Origin: Gammaproteobacteria bacterium
GTDB lineage: Bacteria > Pseudomonadota > Gammaproteobacteria > Pseudomonadales > Azotimanducaceae
NCBI GenBank assembly: GCA_027295975.1
Contig: JAPUJX010000286.1
Coordinates: 1-8,287, forward strand
Direction of reading: 5' to 3'
DNA: 8,287 nt
Of this stretch, positions 1 through 6,960 are shown one piece after another. The notes under the pieces are model-generated. The model did not search any database, was not told the DNA's origin, and worked only from the letters and a program-made list of their open reading frames with translations. The translations under genes were made by a program, and so were the position numbers. Position 1 is the first letter of the stretch; each line of letters starts with the position of its first letter.

Positions 1-1709
1 GCCTCACCGAGGCTTTTGTCACCTTCCGCCGGGCGAGGCAAGGTGAACGCCGCCTGCAGGACTTCACGGGGAACATTCGGTTGCTGTCGCTTTGCAAGCT
101 GGACGGTCTGCCAGGTAAGTCCATAATCGTCTGCAACGATGGAGACACTCTCTCCGGCGTGCAGGCGGGCCAATGATTCGGTGTGGGCATCGAGGGCCAG
201 GACCCGAGCCCGTTCCGCGGCTATCTGCGATCTGATGTCTTCCATCACATCGGTCAGGGGAATGACCTCCGGTTCATGCTGATCAATCACCCGTAACACA
301 ACCGCCCGTTGATCCTGGTACTCAATTGCGGCGCTGTTGTACCCGTTATCCAGTACCTCGCCGCTGAAAACCGCCTCGCGAACGGTTCGAACATTGAACA
401 CTCCCTCACCGGTGTTGCGCACAATCCCCCTCGCCTCTTTCACCTCCAACCCGAGTTCGGCGACGATTCCCTCCAAAGAATCAGATTGCACAAAAGCCAG
501 ATTGTCCATTTCACGAACCCTCTCGCCGAACAAAGTACGTGACCCTTCCCGCTTGAGGCGCATTTCTATCTCTGGCCGGAGCAATTCGAAGGCCGGATAT
601 TCGTTCACTTCGATGGCATGGAGAAGAATGAGGTGGTAACCGAACTCCGTTCGCACCGGCTCCGAAATCTCACCTTCGGCAAGTGACCACAACACCCGTT
701 CAAATTCCGGATCGAATACTCCCTTGCCTGCGCTGTCGAGTTCACCGCCAGTTGTCGCGGAACCCGGATCTTCCGAATACTCTTCGGCAAGGTCGCCGAA
801 TGAGGCCCCCCCGGCCACCCGGTCTTTGAGATCGGCGAGGAGCCGTTCCGCTTGTTCCGCGTTACGATCTTCCGTGATTTGAAGCAGGATGTGGGCGCTT
901 CTGCGTTTCTCGTCGGACGGTGCTTCCTCACGTTCCTGTTCGTAGGTTTTGAGAACGTCTTCATCCGTCAACTCGATTTCGGCAATCAACTCATCCCAGG
1001 ACAGCTCGACGTACTCTACGTCGGCGCTGCGTTCGGTCATGTAGTCAAGTTGGTTTTCCTCGTAACGCAGTCGAACATCCTCGTCGTTGACCTGCGTTTG
1101 ATCGTCGAAGTCGCTGGCGGCGAATGTCAGGTAGGCTAAATCGCGTTGTTGATTAAGCAGTCGGGCACCCTGGCGAACTTCCCAATCCGTTAAAATTCCG
1201 GTGTCCGTGATTGCATCGCTCAACTGCTTGAAGGTGAAGGTCTGTCCTACCTGGTCGAGATAGGTCTGGGGGTTATATCCCAGGAACTGCAGCATCTGGA
1301 GATATCGCGCTTCGGAGTACTCACCGTTTACCTGAAAATTAGGGTCTTCACGGACATTTTTGCTGATCTGTTCCAGACTTGCACCCAGCTTCAAATCGTC
1401 CGCCGCTTGCTGCAGCAAGGCGCTGGAAATCAATTGCTCCAGCGCCCGGTTCTGCAGAGCCGCCGCATCAATCAGATTTGGATCGAATTGCTCGCCGAAC
1501 TGGCCTGCCAATTGCCGGCGTAGCCGATTGGCTTGCGCCGCAAGCATATTCTGAGTTATGTCATTGCCATTTACGCTCGCAACTTCGGGGTCCGTGAGAA
1601 ACAGATTGACAGCACCCCCGAAGCCAAAAAACGCGAGGGCAATCACGATGATGCCAACCAAAATCCTGGAGCCCGTATTTTTTGTCTGTTCACGTAGTTT
1701 CTGCAGCAT
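1..1709 (-). CDS. ppiD: Periplasmic folding chaperone PpiD, SurA/parvulin-like (3'-partial)
   Basis: PpiD is an inner-membrane-anchored periplasmic chaperone that associates with the SecYEG translocon and meets emerging polypeptides. The frame opens with ATG at 1709 (weak GAGAAG Shine-Dalgarno at 1714-1719) and runs without a stop to the window edge. It shows 569 residues; E. coli PpiD has 623, so some 50-70 are missing. Residues 1-15 are basic and cytosolic (MLQKLREQTKNTGSR). Residues 16-37 form one membrane segment (ILVGIIVIALAFFGFGGAVNLF), with no signal-peptidase site evident. A SurA_N-like chaperone region follows, then a parvulin domain at about 266-365 with SAHILLQ (His273), YSEDPGS (Asp314), GGELDSAGKG and FGYHLI (His359). 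The visible C-terminal part ends in the PpiD-like AAFTLPRPAEGDKSLGE. Unlike E. coli PpiD, the parvulin histidines are kept. The upstream hupB terminator lies 31 bp before the start. Confidence 0.95.
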   Translation of the reverse strand, partial: MLQKLREQTKNTGSRILVGIIVIALAFFGFGGAVNLFLTDPEVASVNGNDITQNMLAAQANRLRRQLAGQFGEQFDPNLIDAAALQNRALEQLISSALLQQAADDLKLGASLEQISKNVREDPNFQVNGEYSEARYLQMLQFLGYNPQTYLDQVGQTFTFKQLSDAITDTGILTDWEVRQGARLLNQQRDLAYLTFAASDFDDQTQVNDEDVRLRYEENQLDYMTERSADVEYVELSWDELIAEIELTDEDVLKTYEQEREEAPSDEKRRSAHILLQITEDRNAEQAERLLADLKDRVAGGASFGDLAEEYSEDPGSATTGGELDSAGKGVFDPEFERVLWSLAEGEISEPVRTEFGYHLILLHAIEVNEYPAFELLRPEIEMRLKREGSRTLFGERVREMDNLAFVQSDSLEGIVAELGLEVKEARGIVRNTGEGVFNVRTVREAVFSGEVLDNGYNSAAIEYQDQRAVVLRVIDQHEPEVIPLTDVMEDIRSQIAAERARVLALDAHTESLARLHAGESVSIVADDYGLTWQTVQLAKRQQPNVPREVLQAAFTLPRPAEGDKSLGE

Positions 1710-1739
1710 GGTTGCTTCTCTGAAAATTCTGGACTAACG

Positions 1740-1764
1740 AAAAAAGGCGCAGAAACTGCGCCTT
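1740..1764 (-). terminator. Rho-independent terminator of hupB
   Basis: The minus strand reads AAGGCGCAG, a TTT loop, then CTGCGCC followed by TTTTTT. This forms a 9-bp stem (the last two pairs A-T) with a tight 3-base loop and a T-run. It begins 27 bp after the hupB stop codon and is a textbook intrinsic terminator. It lies just before ppiD, so ppiD must depend on read-through or on a promoter I cannot identify. Confidence 0.93.
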
Positions 1765-1791
1765 GATTTTAGACGTTCAGCTACCGGCGAA

Positions 1792-2067
1792 TCAGCGGTT
1801 CACTGCGTCCTTCAGTGCTTTTCCGGGCTTGAAAGCGGGAACTCTTGCCGCTGCAATCTGGATCGGCGCGCCGGTTTGCGGATTGCGCCCGGTGCGGGCT
1901 GCACGATCACGAACGGTAAAGGTACCAAAGCCAACCAGCGCCACCGGATCGGCTGATTTCAAAGAATCCGTGATCGCATCGATTGCAGCATCCAAAGCTC
2001 TGCCCGCGGCTGCTTTGGAGAGGTCGGCCGATTCTGCAATTCGATCAATGAGTTCAGTCTTGTTCAC
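1792..2067 (-). CDS. hupB: DNA-binding protein HU-beta
   Basis: HU is a small, abundant nucleoid protein that binds and bends DNA without strong sequence preference as a homo- or heterodimer. The 91-residue product matches the family length (90-92) and covers the whole fold. The helical dimerisation part starts with [22 protein letters not shown], followed by the VALVGFGTF strand. The DNA-embracing beta-arm contains GRNPQTG with the intercalating Pro63, and the C-terminal helix is [12 protein letters not shown]. The start is GTG with a strong Shine-Dalgarno six bases upstream. The HU-beta rather than HU-alpha assignment rests on the lon-hupB-ppiD gene order and on the close fit to E. coli HupB. 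Stop is TGA. The gene has its own predicted promoter(s) and a strong terminator, so it is likely a separate, highly expressed transcription unit. Confidence 0.98.
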   Translation of the reverse strand: MNKTELIDRIAESADLSKAAAGRALDAAIDAITDSLKSADPVALVGFGTFTVRDRAARTGRNPQTGAPIQIAAARVPAFKPGKALKDAVNR

Positions 2068-2073
2068 GTTTTA

Positions 2074-2079
2074 CCCCTC
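2074..2079 (-). promoter_or_regulatory. Ribosome binding site of hupB (GAGGGG) before a GTG start
   Basis: The minus strand reads GAGGGGTAAAACGTG. The purine-rich site is six bases from the GTG at 2067, an ideal distance, which supports GTG as the start codon. Confidence 0.8.
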
Positions 2080-2118
2080 AGTGGTACGGTAACCCTGGGA
2101 ATTGCCCCTTATCGTTAC

Positions 2119-2146
2119 CTTATAAAATGATTGTGGAAGTTGTCGC
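2119..2146 (-). promoter_or_regulatory. Possible second hupB promoter, nearer the gene
   Basis: The minus strand has GCGACA (2141-2146) and TATAAG (2119-2124) separated by 16 bp, matching the sigma70 hexamers at four and five of six positions. It would start about 45 bases before hupB. Several tandem promoters are known for E. coli hupB, so a second one is credible but unproven here. Confidence 0.3.
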
Positions 2147-2160
2147 GATGCGTGGCGCGT

Positions 2161-2189
2161 TTTATACCAATACCGCCAGTTCCCTGCAA
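2161..2189 (-). promoter_or_regulatory. Predicted sigma70 promoter of hupB with extended -10
   Basis: The minus strand shows a -35 TTGCAG (2184-2189), a 17-bp spacer and a -10 TATAAA (2161-2166) preceded by TGG, which makes an extended -10 (TGn). Hexamers match consensus at four and five of six positions. Transcription would start near 2154, giving a 5' leader of roughly 85 bases before the hupB GTG. Its place just beyond the lon 3' hairpin fits separate transcription of hupB. Confidence 0.65.
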
Positions 2190-2198
2190 GCTTGTCAC

Positions 2199-2266
2199 GT
2201 CCAGGAGACCCTGATTAATTCTCGAGAGACTCCGGGCAAACGAAAATTAATCAGAGTCTCCTCGAC
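2199..2266 (-). repeat. Long inverted repeat immediately after the lon stop codon
   Basis: Arms 2203-2220 and 2245-2262 are complementary at 17 of 18 positions, with a 24-base loop. Three further pairs (2199-2201 with 2264-2266) follow one outer mismatch, bringing the arm to the base next to the lon stop codon. The single inner mismatch is A-C in plus-strand RNA but a G-U wobble in minus-strand RNA. The lon transcript would therefore form an uninterrupted 18-bp stem. No T-run follows the stem on either strand, so it is not a classical Rho-independent terminator. It may be an mRNA 3'-end stabiliser, a factor-dependent termination or processing site, or a protein-binding palindrome. It separates lon from the hupB promoter, which begins 9 bp further on. 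Confidence 0.8.
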
Positions 2267-4708
2267 TCAGTGCGCGCTGAATGGCCGATCACCTTCCGTG
2301 GGGGGGTGGTCGTCCGGTTCTTTTTTGGCTGTCCCCATCTCGACGAATTCGTTTTCAGCCATACGCGGCTGAGGCATCCGCTCGAGAGCGAGTTCGAGAA
2401 CCTGATCCATCCACTTGACTGGATAAATAGATAAATTGGCTTTCACGTTTTCCGGAATTTCCTTCAAGTCACGTTCGTTCTCTTGCGGGATGATGACGTG
2501 TTTTATCCCTCCCCGATGTGCGGCCAGCAGCTTTTCCTTCAATCCGCCAATTGCCAGCACCTGACCCCGCAAGGTGATCTCTCCGGTCATGGCTACATCG
2601 GCCCGCACCGGTATACGGGTAATCGCGGATACCACGGCTGTGCACATACCGATTCCGGCGCTTGGACCTTCTTTCGGAATCGCGCCTTCCGGCACATGTA
2701 CGTGCAGATCGAACTTCTCGTGAAAATCGTCGGCGATTCCAAGAACCGCCGATCGGCTGCGCACGAAAGTCAGCGCAGCCTGGATGGATTCCTGCATCAC
2801 ATCACCCAGCGAGCCGGTTTTCGTCTGCCGTCCTTTGCCTGGAAACACAACGGCTTCGATGTTGAGTAGTTCTCCGCCGACCTGAGTCCATGCCAGCCCC
2901 GTTGCGACCCCGATCTGATTTTCTTCTTCCGCAAGCCCATAACTGAACTTTCGCACGCCGTTGTAGTGTTCGATGAGCGGCTCATCGATGGAGACCTGCT
3001 GGTTTTTATCGATCTTCTCGAGCGAATGCTCCTTCACTACTTTGCGGGCGAGCTTGGCGATCTCGCGCTCGAGACCTCTCACTCCAGCTTCTTTCGTGTA
3101 GTAGCGAACCAGATGCAGCAGAGCATCGTCCGCCAACTCGAGCTGACCCTTCGACAGGCCATTCAGTTGCGTCTGCTTCGGTACAAGATACCGGCTTGCA
3201 ATATTGAGCTTTTCATCTTCCGTGTACCCCGGTAGCCGGATGACCTCCATGCGGTCCAACAGAGGTGCTGGAATATCCATCGAGTTGGAGGTACAAATGA
3301 AAAATACATCCGACAGATCGTAGTCGACCTCCAGGTAATGATCGTTGAAGGTATTGTTCTGTTCCGGATCGAGCACCTCGAGCAGGGCACTGGCTGGATC
3401 GCCGCGAGCGTCCATTCCCATCTTGTCTACCTCATCCAGCAGAAATAACGGGTTGCGAACTTCCGCCTTGAACATCTTCTGCAGGATTTTACCCGGCATG
3501 GATCCTATGTAAGTACGCCGATGGCCGCGTATTTCCGCTTCGTCGCGTACGCCACCCAGTGCCATACGCACAAACTTGCGATTGGTGGCTCTGGCGATGC
3601 TTGCGCCGAGAGACGTCTTTCCGACACCCGGGGGACCGACCAGACAAAGTACCGGGCCTTTGACCCTTCGTACCCGCGCTTGCACCGCGAGATATTCGAT
3701 GATGCGTTCCTTGACCTCCGCCAGACCGTAGTGGTCCTCATCGAGGATCCGCTGAGCCACCGCTAAATTCCGCCTCACCCGGCTACGCTGTTTCCATGGA
3801 ATGTTGACAATCCAATCGAGATAACTGCGCACAACGGTTGCTTCCGCCGACATCGGCGACATGAGTTTCAGCTTGTTGAGTTCGCTCAGCGCCTTTTCTT
3901 TTGCTTCTTTGGACATGCCATTGTTTTCAATCTTGTCCTTCAGTTCTTCAATTTCGTTGGGCGCTTCCTCCAACTCGCCCATTTCTTTCTGAATCGCCTT
4001 CATCTGTTCGTTCAGATAATACTCGCGCTGACTTTTCTCCATCTGCTTCTTGACGCGACCACGGATTCGTTTCTCCATCTCGAGGACGTCGATTTCGGAG
4101 TGCATCAAGGTGAGCAGCACCTCGATACGGTCTTTGAGGACAAACGACTCGAGCACCGACTGCTTGTCCGTGATCTTCAAAGCCATCTGGGCGGCAATGG
4201 TGTCCACCAGCCTTGCCGGGTCATCTATGCTCGAAAGCGAGGACAGCACCTCCTGGGGTACCTTTTTGCTGACCTTCACATACTCTTCAAACTGATTCAT
4301 GACGGTGCGAACCTGACCTTCGCCTTCGCGGCCATCACTCTCCTGCTCCGAAATTATCTCCACGTCCGCGACTATGAACTCGGCGTCCTCCTGGTCGAGA
4401 GAGTGGAGTACCAGGATGCGGGCACGCTGCCCGCCTTCCACAAGCACCTTGACCGTACCGTCGGGAAGCTTGAGCAACTGAAGAATAGTCGCAACCGTAC
4501 CGACCCCAAAAAGATCATCCGCCGCCGGAGCGTCGACATCCGCATCGCGTTTCGCAACGAGCAGGATCTGCTTGTCCTTCGTCATCGCAGCATCGAGGGC
4601 GCGAATCGAACTCTCCGTACCCACGAACAGCGGGTGAACGCCATGGGGATAAACCACCATGTCGCGCAACGGAAGCACGGGGATTTGAGCTATTTTGGCA
4701 ACGGTCAC
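2267..4708 (-). CDS. lon: ATP-dependent serine protease Lon (LonA type)
   Basis: Lon degrades misfolded proteins and short-lived regulators in the cytosol, combining an AAA+ motor and a Ser/Lys protease in one chain. The product has 813 residues (E. coli 784). The N-terminal LON substrate-binding domain begins at [23 protein letters not shown] charged coiled-coil region includes [23 protein letters not shown]. Walker A is GPPGVGKT at 358-365, and Walker [10 protein letters not shown] has Asp425 and Glu426. The protease domain holds the catalytic Ser683 in GPSAG and Lys726 in [13 protein letters not shown]. The start is GTG: an in-frame TAA lies 11 codons upstream with no other start between, and the next ATG (residue 17) is inside the conserved N-terminus. 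A GAGG lies 10 bases upstream of the GTG. The C-terminus extends some 25 residues past the usual end (rich in Lys, Glu, Asp and Pro). HU, encoded next, is a known Lon substrate in E. coli. Confidence 0.98.
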   Translation of the reverse strand: MTVAKIAQIPVLPLRDMVVYPHGVHPLFVGTESSIRALDAAMTKDKQILLVAKRDADVDAPAADDLFGVGTVATILQLLKLPDGTVKVLVEGGQRARILVLHSLDQEDAEFIVADVEIISEQESDGREGEGQVRTVMNQFEEYVKVSKKVPQEVLSSLSSIDDPARLVDTIAAQMALKITDKQSVLESFVLKDRIEVLLTLMHSEIDVLEMEKRIRGRVKKQMEKSQREYYLNEQMKAIQKEMGELEEAPNEIEELKDKIENNGMSKEAKEKALSELNKLKLMSPMSAEATVVRSYLDWIVNIPWKQRSRVRRNLAVAQRILDEDHYGLAEVKERIIEYLAVQARVRRVKGPVLCLVGPPGVGKTSLGASIARATNRKFVRMALGGVRDEAEIRGHRRTYIGSMPGKILQKMFKAEVRNPLFLLDEVDKMGMDARGDPASALLEVLDPEQNNTFNDHYLEVDYDLSDVFFICTSNSMDIPAPLLDRMEVIRLPGYTEDEKLNIASRYLVPKQTQLNGLSKGQLELADDALLHLVRYYTKEAGVRGLEREIAKLARKVVKEHSLEKIDKNQQVSIDEPLIEHYNGVRKFSYGLAEEENQIGVATGLAWTQVGGELLNIEAVVFPGKGRQTKTGSLGDVMQESIQAALTFVRSRSAVLGIADDFHEKFDLHVHVPEGAIPKEGPSAGIGMCTAVVSAITRIPVRADVAMTGEITLRGQVLAIGGLKEKLLAAHRGGIKHVIIPQENERDLKEIPENVKANLSIYPVKWMDQVLELALERMPQPRMAENEFVEMGTAKKEPDDHPPTEGDRPFSAH

Positions 4709-4718
4709 AAAAATTTCG

Positions 4719-4722
4719 CCTC
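4719..4722 (-). promoter_or_regulatory. Ribosome binding site of lon (GAGG) before a GTG start
   Basis: The minus strand reads GAGGCGAAATTTTTGTG. GAGG lies ten bases before the GTG at 4708, slightly farther than ideal. No better site or start is present before the in-frame stop upstream. Confidence 0.55.
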
Positions 4723-4776
4723 GAGGTAATCGGTAAACAAATTAAACGTCCTGGTCAGCGTGAACGAGCGAGCGAC

Positions 4777-4794
4777 ATTGTAAAAGGATTGTAA
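4777..4794 (-). promoter_or_regulatory. Paired TTACAAT repeat, possible -10 elements or operator upstream of lon
   Basis: In the clpX-lon gap the minus strand carries TTACAAT twice as a direct repeat, four bases apart (period 11 bp, about one helical turn). Each contains TACAAT, which matches the sigma70 -10 consensus at five of six bases. I found no convincing -35 at 16-18 bp from either copy. A lon promoter here is plausible from position, and the helical spacing could equally suit a protein-binding site. Confidence 0.3.
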
Positions 4795-4816
4795 CTCACG
4801 GGTTGTGATGCAGACA

Positions 4817-4843
4817 CCGCAGCGGCGCAGCTATGGCCTGCGG
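4817..4843. repeat. Short inverted repeat in the clpX-lon gap
   Basis: CCGCAG (4817-4822) and CTGCGG (4838-4843) can pair around a 15-base loop. No T-run follows on the minus strand, so it is not an intrinsic terminator by sequence. A role is not evident. Confidence 0.3.
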
Positions 4844-4875
4844 CAATTCAACTGCGATTTGATCTGGTATCCAGG

Positions 4876-6156
4876 TCAATCTTTCGGCACGGCCTGTGCC
4901 TTTTCGACATTTTCGTAAATCAACATCGGTTGGCTTTCGCCCATGATGACACTCTCGTCGATAACGACTTTGCTGACCGATTCCGAAGATGGCAGGTCGA
5001 ACATCGTATCGAGGAGAACGGCTTCGAGAATGGACCTCAAACCCCGCGCACCGGTTTTGCGATTCATGGCCTTGCTGGCGATAGCTCTCAAGGCATCGTC
5101 GCGGAAATCCACTTCGACACCTTCCATGTCAAAAAGCTTGGAGTACTGCTTGGTGAGCGAATTTTTCGGCTCGGTAAGAATCTGCACCAGGGCGTCGGTG
5201 TCCAACTCTTCCAGGGTAGCGACGACGGGGAGGCGACCGACGAACTCGGGAATGAGTCCATAACGGATGAGATCCTGCGGCTCGACCTGGCACAGCGTTT
5301 CCCCGATGTTGGAGCGATCCGACTCGCCTTTGACGTCCGCGGCGAAGCCGATGCCGGATTTGTCGGAACGATCGATGATCACTTTTTCCAGACCCGCAAA
5401 CGCCCCGCCGCAGATGAATAATATGTTACCCGTGTCTACCTGCAGAAATTCCTGTTGCGGATGCTTGCGCCCACCCTGAGGAGGAACGGACGCAATGGTG
5501 CCTTCAATGAGTTTCAGCAGTGCCTGCTGCACACCTTCTCCGGAAACGTCGCGGGTGATCGAGGGGTTGTCGGATTTACGGGAAATCTTGTCGATCTCGT
5601 CGATATAGACGATGCCGACCTGGGCACGCTCGACGTCATAGTCACATTTCTGGAGAAGTTTCTGAATGATGTTCTCAACGTCCTCGCCCACGTATCCCGC
5701 CTCGGTGAGCGTCGTGGCATCGGCGATGGTAAACGGGACATCCAACAAACGCGCCAGCGTCTCCGCCAGCAACGTCTTGCCGCTGCCGGTGGGTCCAATC
5801 AACAGGATGTTGGATTTCGAGAGTTCAACGTCGTCTTTCTTGCCGCTGTAGTTCAGCCGCTTGTAGTGGTTGTACACGGCAACAGACAGCACTTTTTTCG
5901 CATGCTCCTGGCCGATGACGTATTCATCCAGAATGTCATTGATCTCCTGGGGAATAGGCAGGTGATCACCCTCGCTGCTCTTACCGCCTTCCGAGACTTC
6001 TTCACGAATGATGTCGTCGCATAATTCGACACATTCAACGCAAATGAACACGGAAGGTCCGGCGATGAGTTTGCGCACTTCATGTTGGCTCTTGCCGCAA
6101 AATGAGCAATACAGGAGTTTTCCTGAATCGTCGCCTTTGCCGCTGTCATCCGCCAT
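4876..6156 (-). CDS. clpX: ATP-dependent Clp protease ATP-binding subunit ClpX
   Basis: ClpX is the hexameric AAA+ unfoldase that recognises tagged substrates (for example ssrA-tagged chains) and translocates them into ClpP. From the ATG at 6156 it has 426 residues (E. coli 424). The N-terminal zinc-binding domain is seen as Cys17, Cys20, Cys39 and Cys42. Walker A is GPTGSGKT at 121-128, the pore loop GYVG at 154-157, and Walker [10 protein letters not shown] with Asp186 and Glu187. The RKH loop ([10 protein letters not shown]), the IGF loop that docks on ClpP (SGIGF, near residue 270) and the sensor-2 motif GARGLR are all present. The frame could extend two codons to a GTG at 6162, but that codon overlaps the Shine-Dalgarno sequence, so the ATG is preferred. 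The IGF loop plus the upstream clpP indicates a working ClpXP pair. Stop is TGA. A 167-bp gap precedes lon. Confidence 0.98.
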   Translation of the reverse strand: MADDSGKGDDSGKLLYCSFCGKSQHEVRKLIAGPSVFICVECVELCDDIIREEVSEGGKSSEGDHLPIPQEINDILDEYVIGQEHAKKVLSVAVYNHYKRLNYSGKKDDVELSKSNILLIGPTGSGKTLLAETLARLLDVPFTIADATTLTEAGYVGEDVENIIQKLLQKCDYDVERAQVGIVYIDEIDKISRKSDNPSITRDVSGEGVQQALLKLIEGTIASVPPQGGRKHPQQEFLQVDTGNILFICGGAFAGLEKVIIDRSDKSGIGFAADVKGESDRSNIGETLCQVEPQDLIRYGLIPEFVGRLPVVATLEELDTDALVQILTEPKNSLTKQYSKLFDMEGVEVDFRDDALRAIASKAMNRKTGARGLRSILEAVLLDTMFDLPSSESVSKVVIDESVIMGESQPMLIYENVEKAQAVPKD

Positions 6157-6159
6157 AAC

Positions 6160-6166
6160 CACCTCT
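6160..6166 (-). promoter_or_regulatory. Ribosome binding site of clpX (AGAGGTG), deciding the ATG start
   Basis: The minus strand reads AGAGGTGGTTATG. The GAGG core (6162-6165) is five bases from the ATG at 6156. The alternative in-frame GTG (6162-6160) lies inside this site and would leave no spacing, which rules it out as the likely start. Confidence 0.75.
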
Positions 6167-6186
6167 GCCTGAGCCCACCGACATTA

Positions 6187-6215
6187 CCATGCGTTCTTCA
6201 TCGGAATTTTGCAAG
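6187..6215 (-). promoter_or_regulatory. Weak candidate heat-shock (sigma32-like) promoter upstream of clpX
   Basis: In the clpP-clpX gap the minus strand carries CTTGCAA (6209-6215), which differs by one base from a sigma32 -35 (CTTGAAA). ACGCATGG (6187-6194) follows 14 bp later and partly matches CCCCATnT. The predicted start would be about 20-25 bases before the clpX ATG. The -10 match is poor, so this is only a candidate. Most clpX transcription probably comes from promoters upstream of clpP or tig. Confidence 0.2.
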
Positions 6216-6279
6216 TCCCGCCATGTAAGGGGTTATACAGCAAATAACGTTGCAATTACCCGCTACTGCTCGCCAGAAG

Positions 6280-6930
6280 CTACTCGCCGACCACTTTGGC
6301 CAATTTCTTGCGTGGTTCCTTGACCAGATCCACCAATCCATAATCCACCGCCTCCTGGGGACTCATCCAGTAGTCACGGTCCGTGTCCTCGGCAATACGT
6401 TCGATGGACTGTCCCGTGTGCTCCGCGAGGAGCTGATTGAGCCTACCCCTCATGAGCAGAATCTCTTTTGCCTGGATCTCTATGTCCGCCGCCACGCCCC
6501 GGGAACCGCCGGACGGTTGATGAATCATCATTCGGGAATTCGGCAGCGTATGACGTTTACCGGGGGTGCCCGCCGCCAGCAGAAACGACCCCATGCTTGC
6601 TGCCTGGCCGATACACATCGTGCTTACGTCACAGCGTACAAATTGCATCGTATCGTATATAGACATACCCGAGGTCACCGCTCCTCCGGGGGAATTGATG
6701 TAGAGAGAAATTTCCTTGTCCGGATTCTCCGACTCCAGAAACAGCAACTGAGCGACAACCAGGTTTGCCACGTGATCGTCCACGGGGCCAACCATGAATA
6801 CGATTCGATCTTTCAGTAGCCGTGAATAGATATCGTAAGAGCGTTCGCCGCGCGCCGACTGTTCCACGACCATGGGGATCAGGCCAAGATTGGTAGACTG
6901 GATAAGCGTAGGATCGACAATGTCTGTCAC
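6280..6930 (-). CDS. clpP: ATP-dependent Clp protease proteolytic subunit ClpP
   Basis: ClpP is the serine peptidase of the ClpXP and ClpAP machines; it forms a double heptameric barrel that degrades substrates threaded in by its ATPase partner. The 216-residue product is close to the usual family length (E. coli 207). The catalytic triad is visible: Ser112 in GQAASMGS, His137 in MMIHQPSGG and Asp186 in [16 protein letters not shown] and [10 protein letters not shown] are also present. The first 15 or so residues match the position of the E. coli propeptide, with the mature chain expected near [23 protein letters not shown]. The start is GTG: an ATG next occurs only at residue 20, inside the conserved mature N-terminus, and a GGAG sequence lies 7 nt upstream of the GTG. 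The C-terminus ([13 protein letters not shown]) is about nine residues longer and more basic than in E. coli. The gene sits 30 bp after tig, and clpX follows after about 120 bp. Stop is TAG. Confidence 0.98.
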   Translation of the reverse strand: MTDIVDPTLIQSTNLGLIPMVVEQSARGERSYDIYSRLLKDRIVFMVGPVDDHVANLVVAQLLFLESENPDKEISLYINSPGGAVTSGMSIYDTMQFVRCDVSTMCIGQAASMGSFLLAAGTPGKRHTLPNSRMMIHQPSGGSRGVAADIEIQAKEILLMRGRLNQLLAEHTGQSIERIAEDTDRDYWMSPQEAVDYGLVDLVKEPRKKLAKVVGE

Positions 6931-6937
6931 AAATTTT

Positions 6938-6941
6938 CTCC
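6938..6941 (-). promoter_or_regulatory. Ribosome binding site of clpP (GGAG) supporting a GTG start
   Basis: On the minus strand the sequence reads ACGGAGAAAATTTGTG. The GGAG is seven bases from the GTG at 6930-6928, a normal spacing. It lies in the short gap after the tig stop codon and is the main reason for choosing the GTG start. Confidence 0.75.
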
Positions 6942-6960
6942 GTCGGATCTGATCTGAAAT

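Noticed and set aside
605..964. Minus-strand open frame of 119 codons inside ppiD
   Set aside because: It is in a different frame from the ppiD reading frame, which carries clear PpiD motifs across the same stretch.
2199..2266. Classical Rho-independent terminator for lon
   Set aside because: The stem is long, but its inner half is AT-rich and no T-run follows on either strand; kept as an inverted repeat of unknown role.
4100..4729. Plus-strand open frame of 209 codons opposite the 5' part of lon
   Set aside because: It lies wholly antisense to the conserved lon coding sequence, has no recognisable domain, and is explained by codon bias of lon in the mirror frame.
4817..4843. Terminator of clpX
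   Set aside because: Six-base stem with a 15-base loop and no T-run.
5455..6024. Plus-strand open frame of 189 codons opposite clpX
   Set aside because: Antisense shadow of clpX; no recognisable motif.
6157..6162. Upstream GTG start for clpX giving two extra residues
   Set aside because: The GTG overlaps the Shine-Dalgarno sequence, while the ATG at 6156 has proper spacing.
6250..6819. Plus-strand open frame of 189 codons opposite clpP
   Set aside because: Antisense shadow of clpP with His- and Arg-rich low-similarity sequence; no family recognised.
6931..6960. Promoter for clpP in the tig-clpP gap
   Set aside because: A TAAATT-like hexamer is present near the tig stop but no -35 at the right distance; the gap is fully used by the ribosome binding site.
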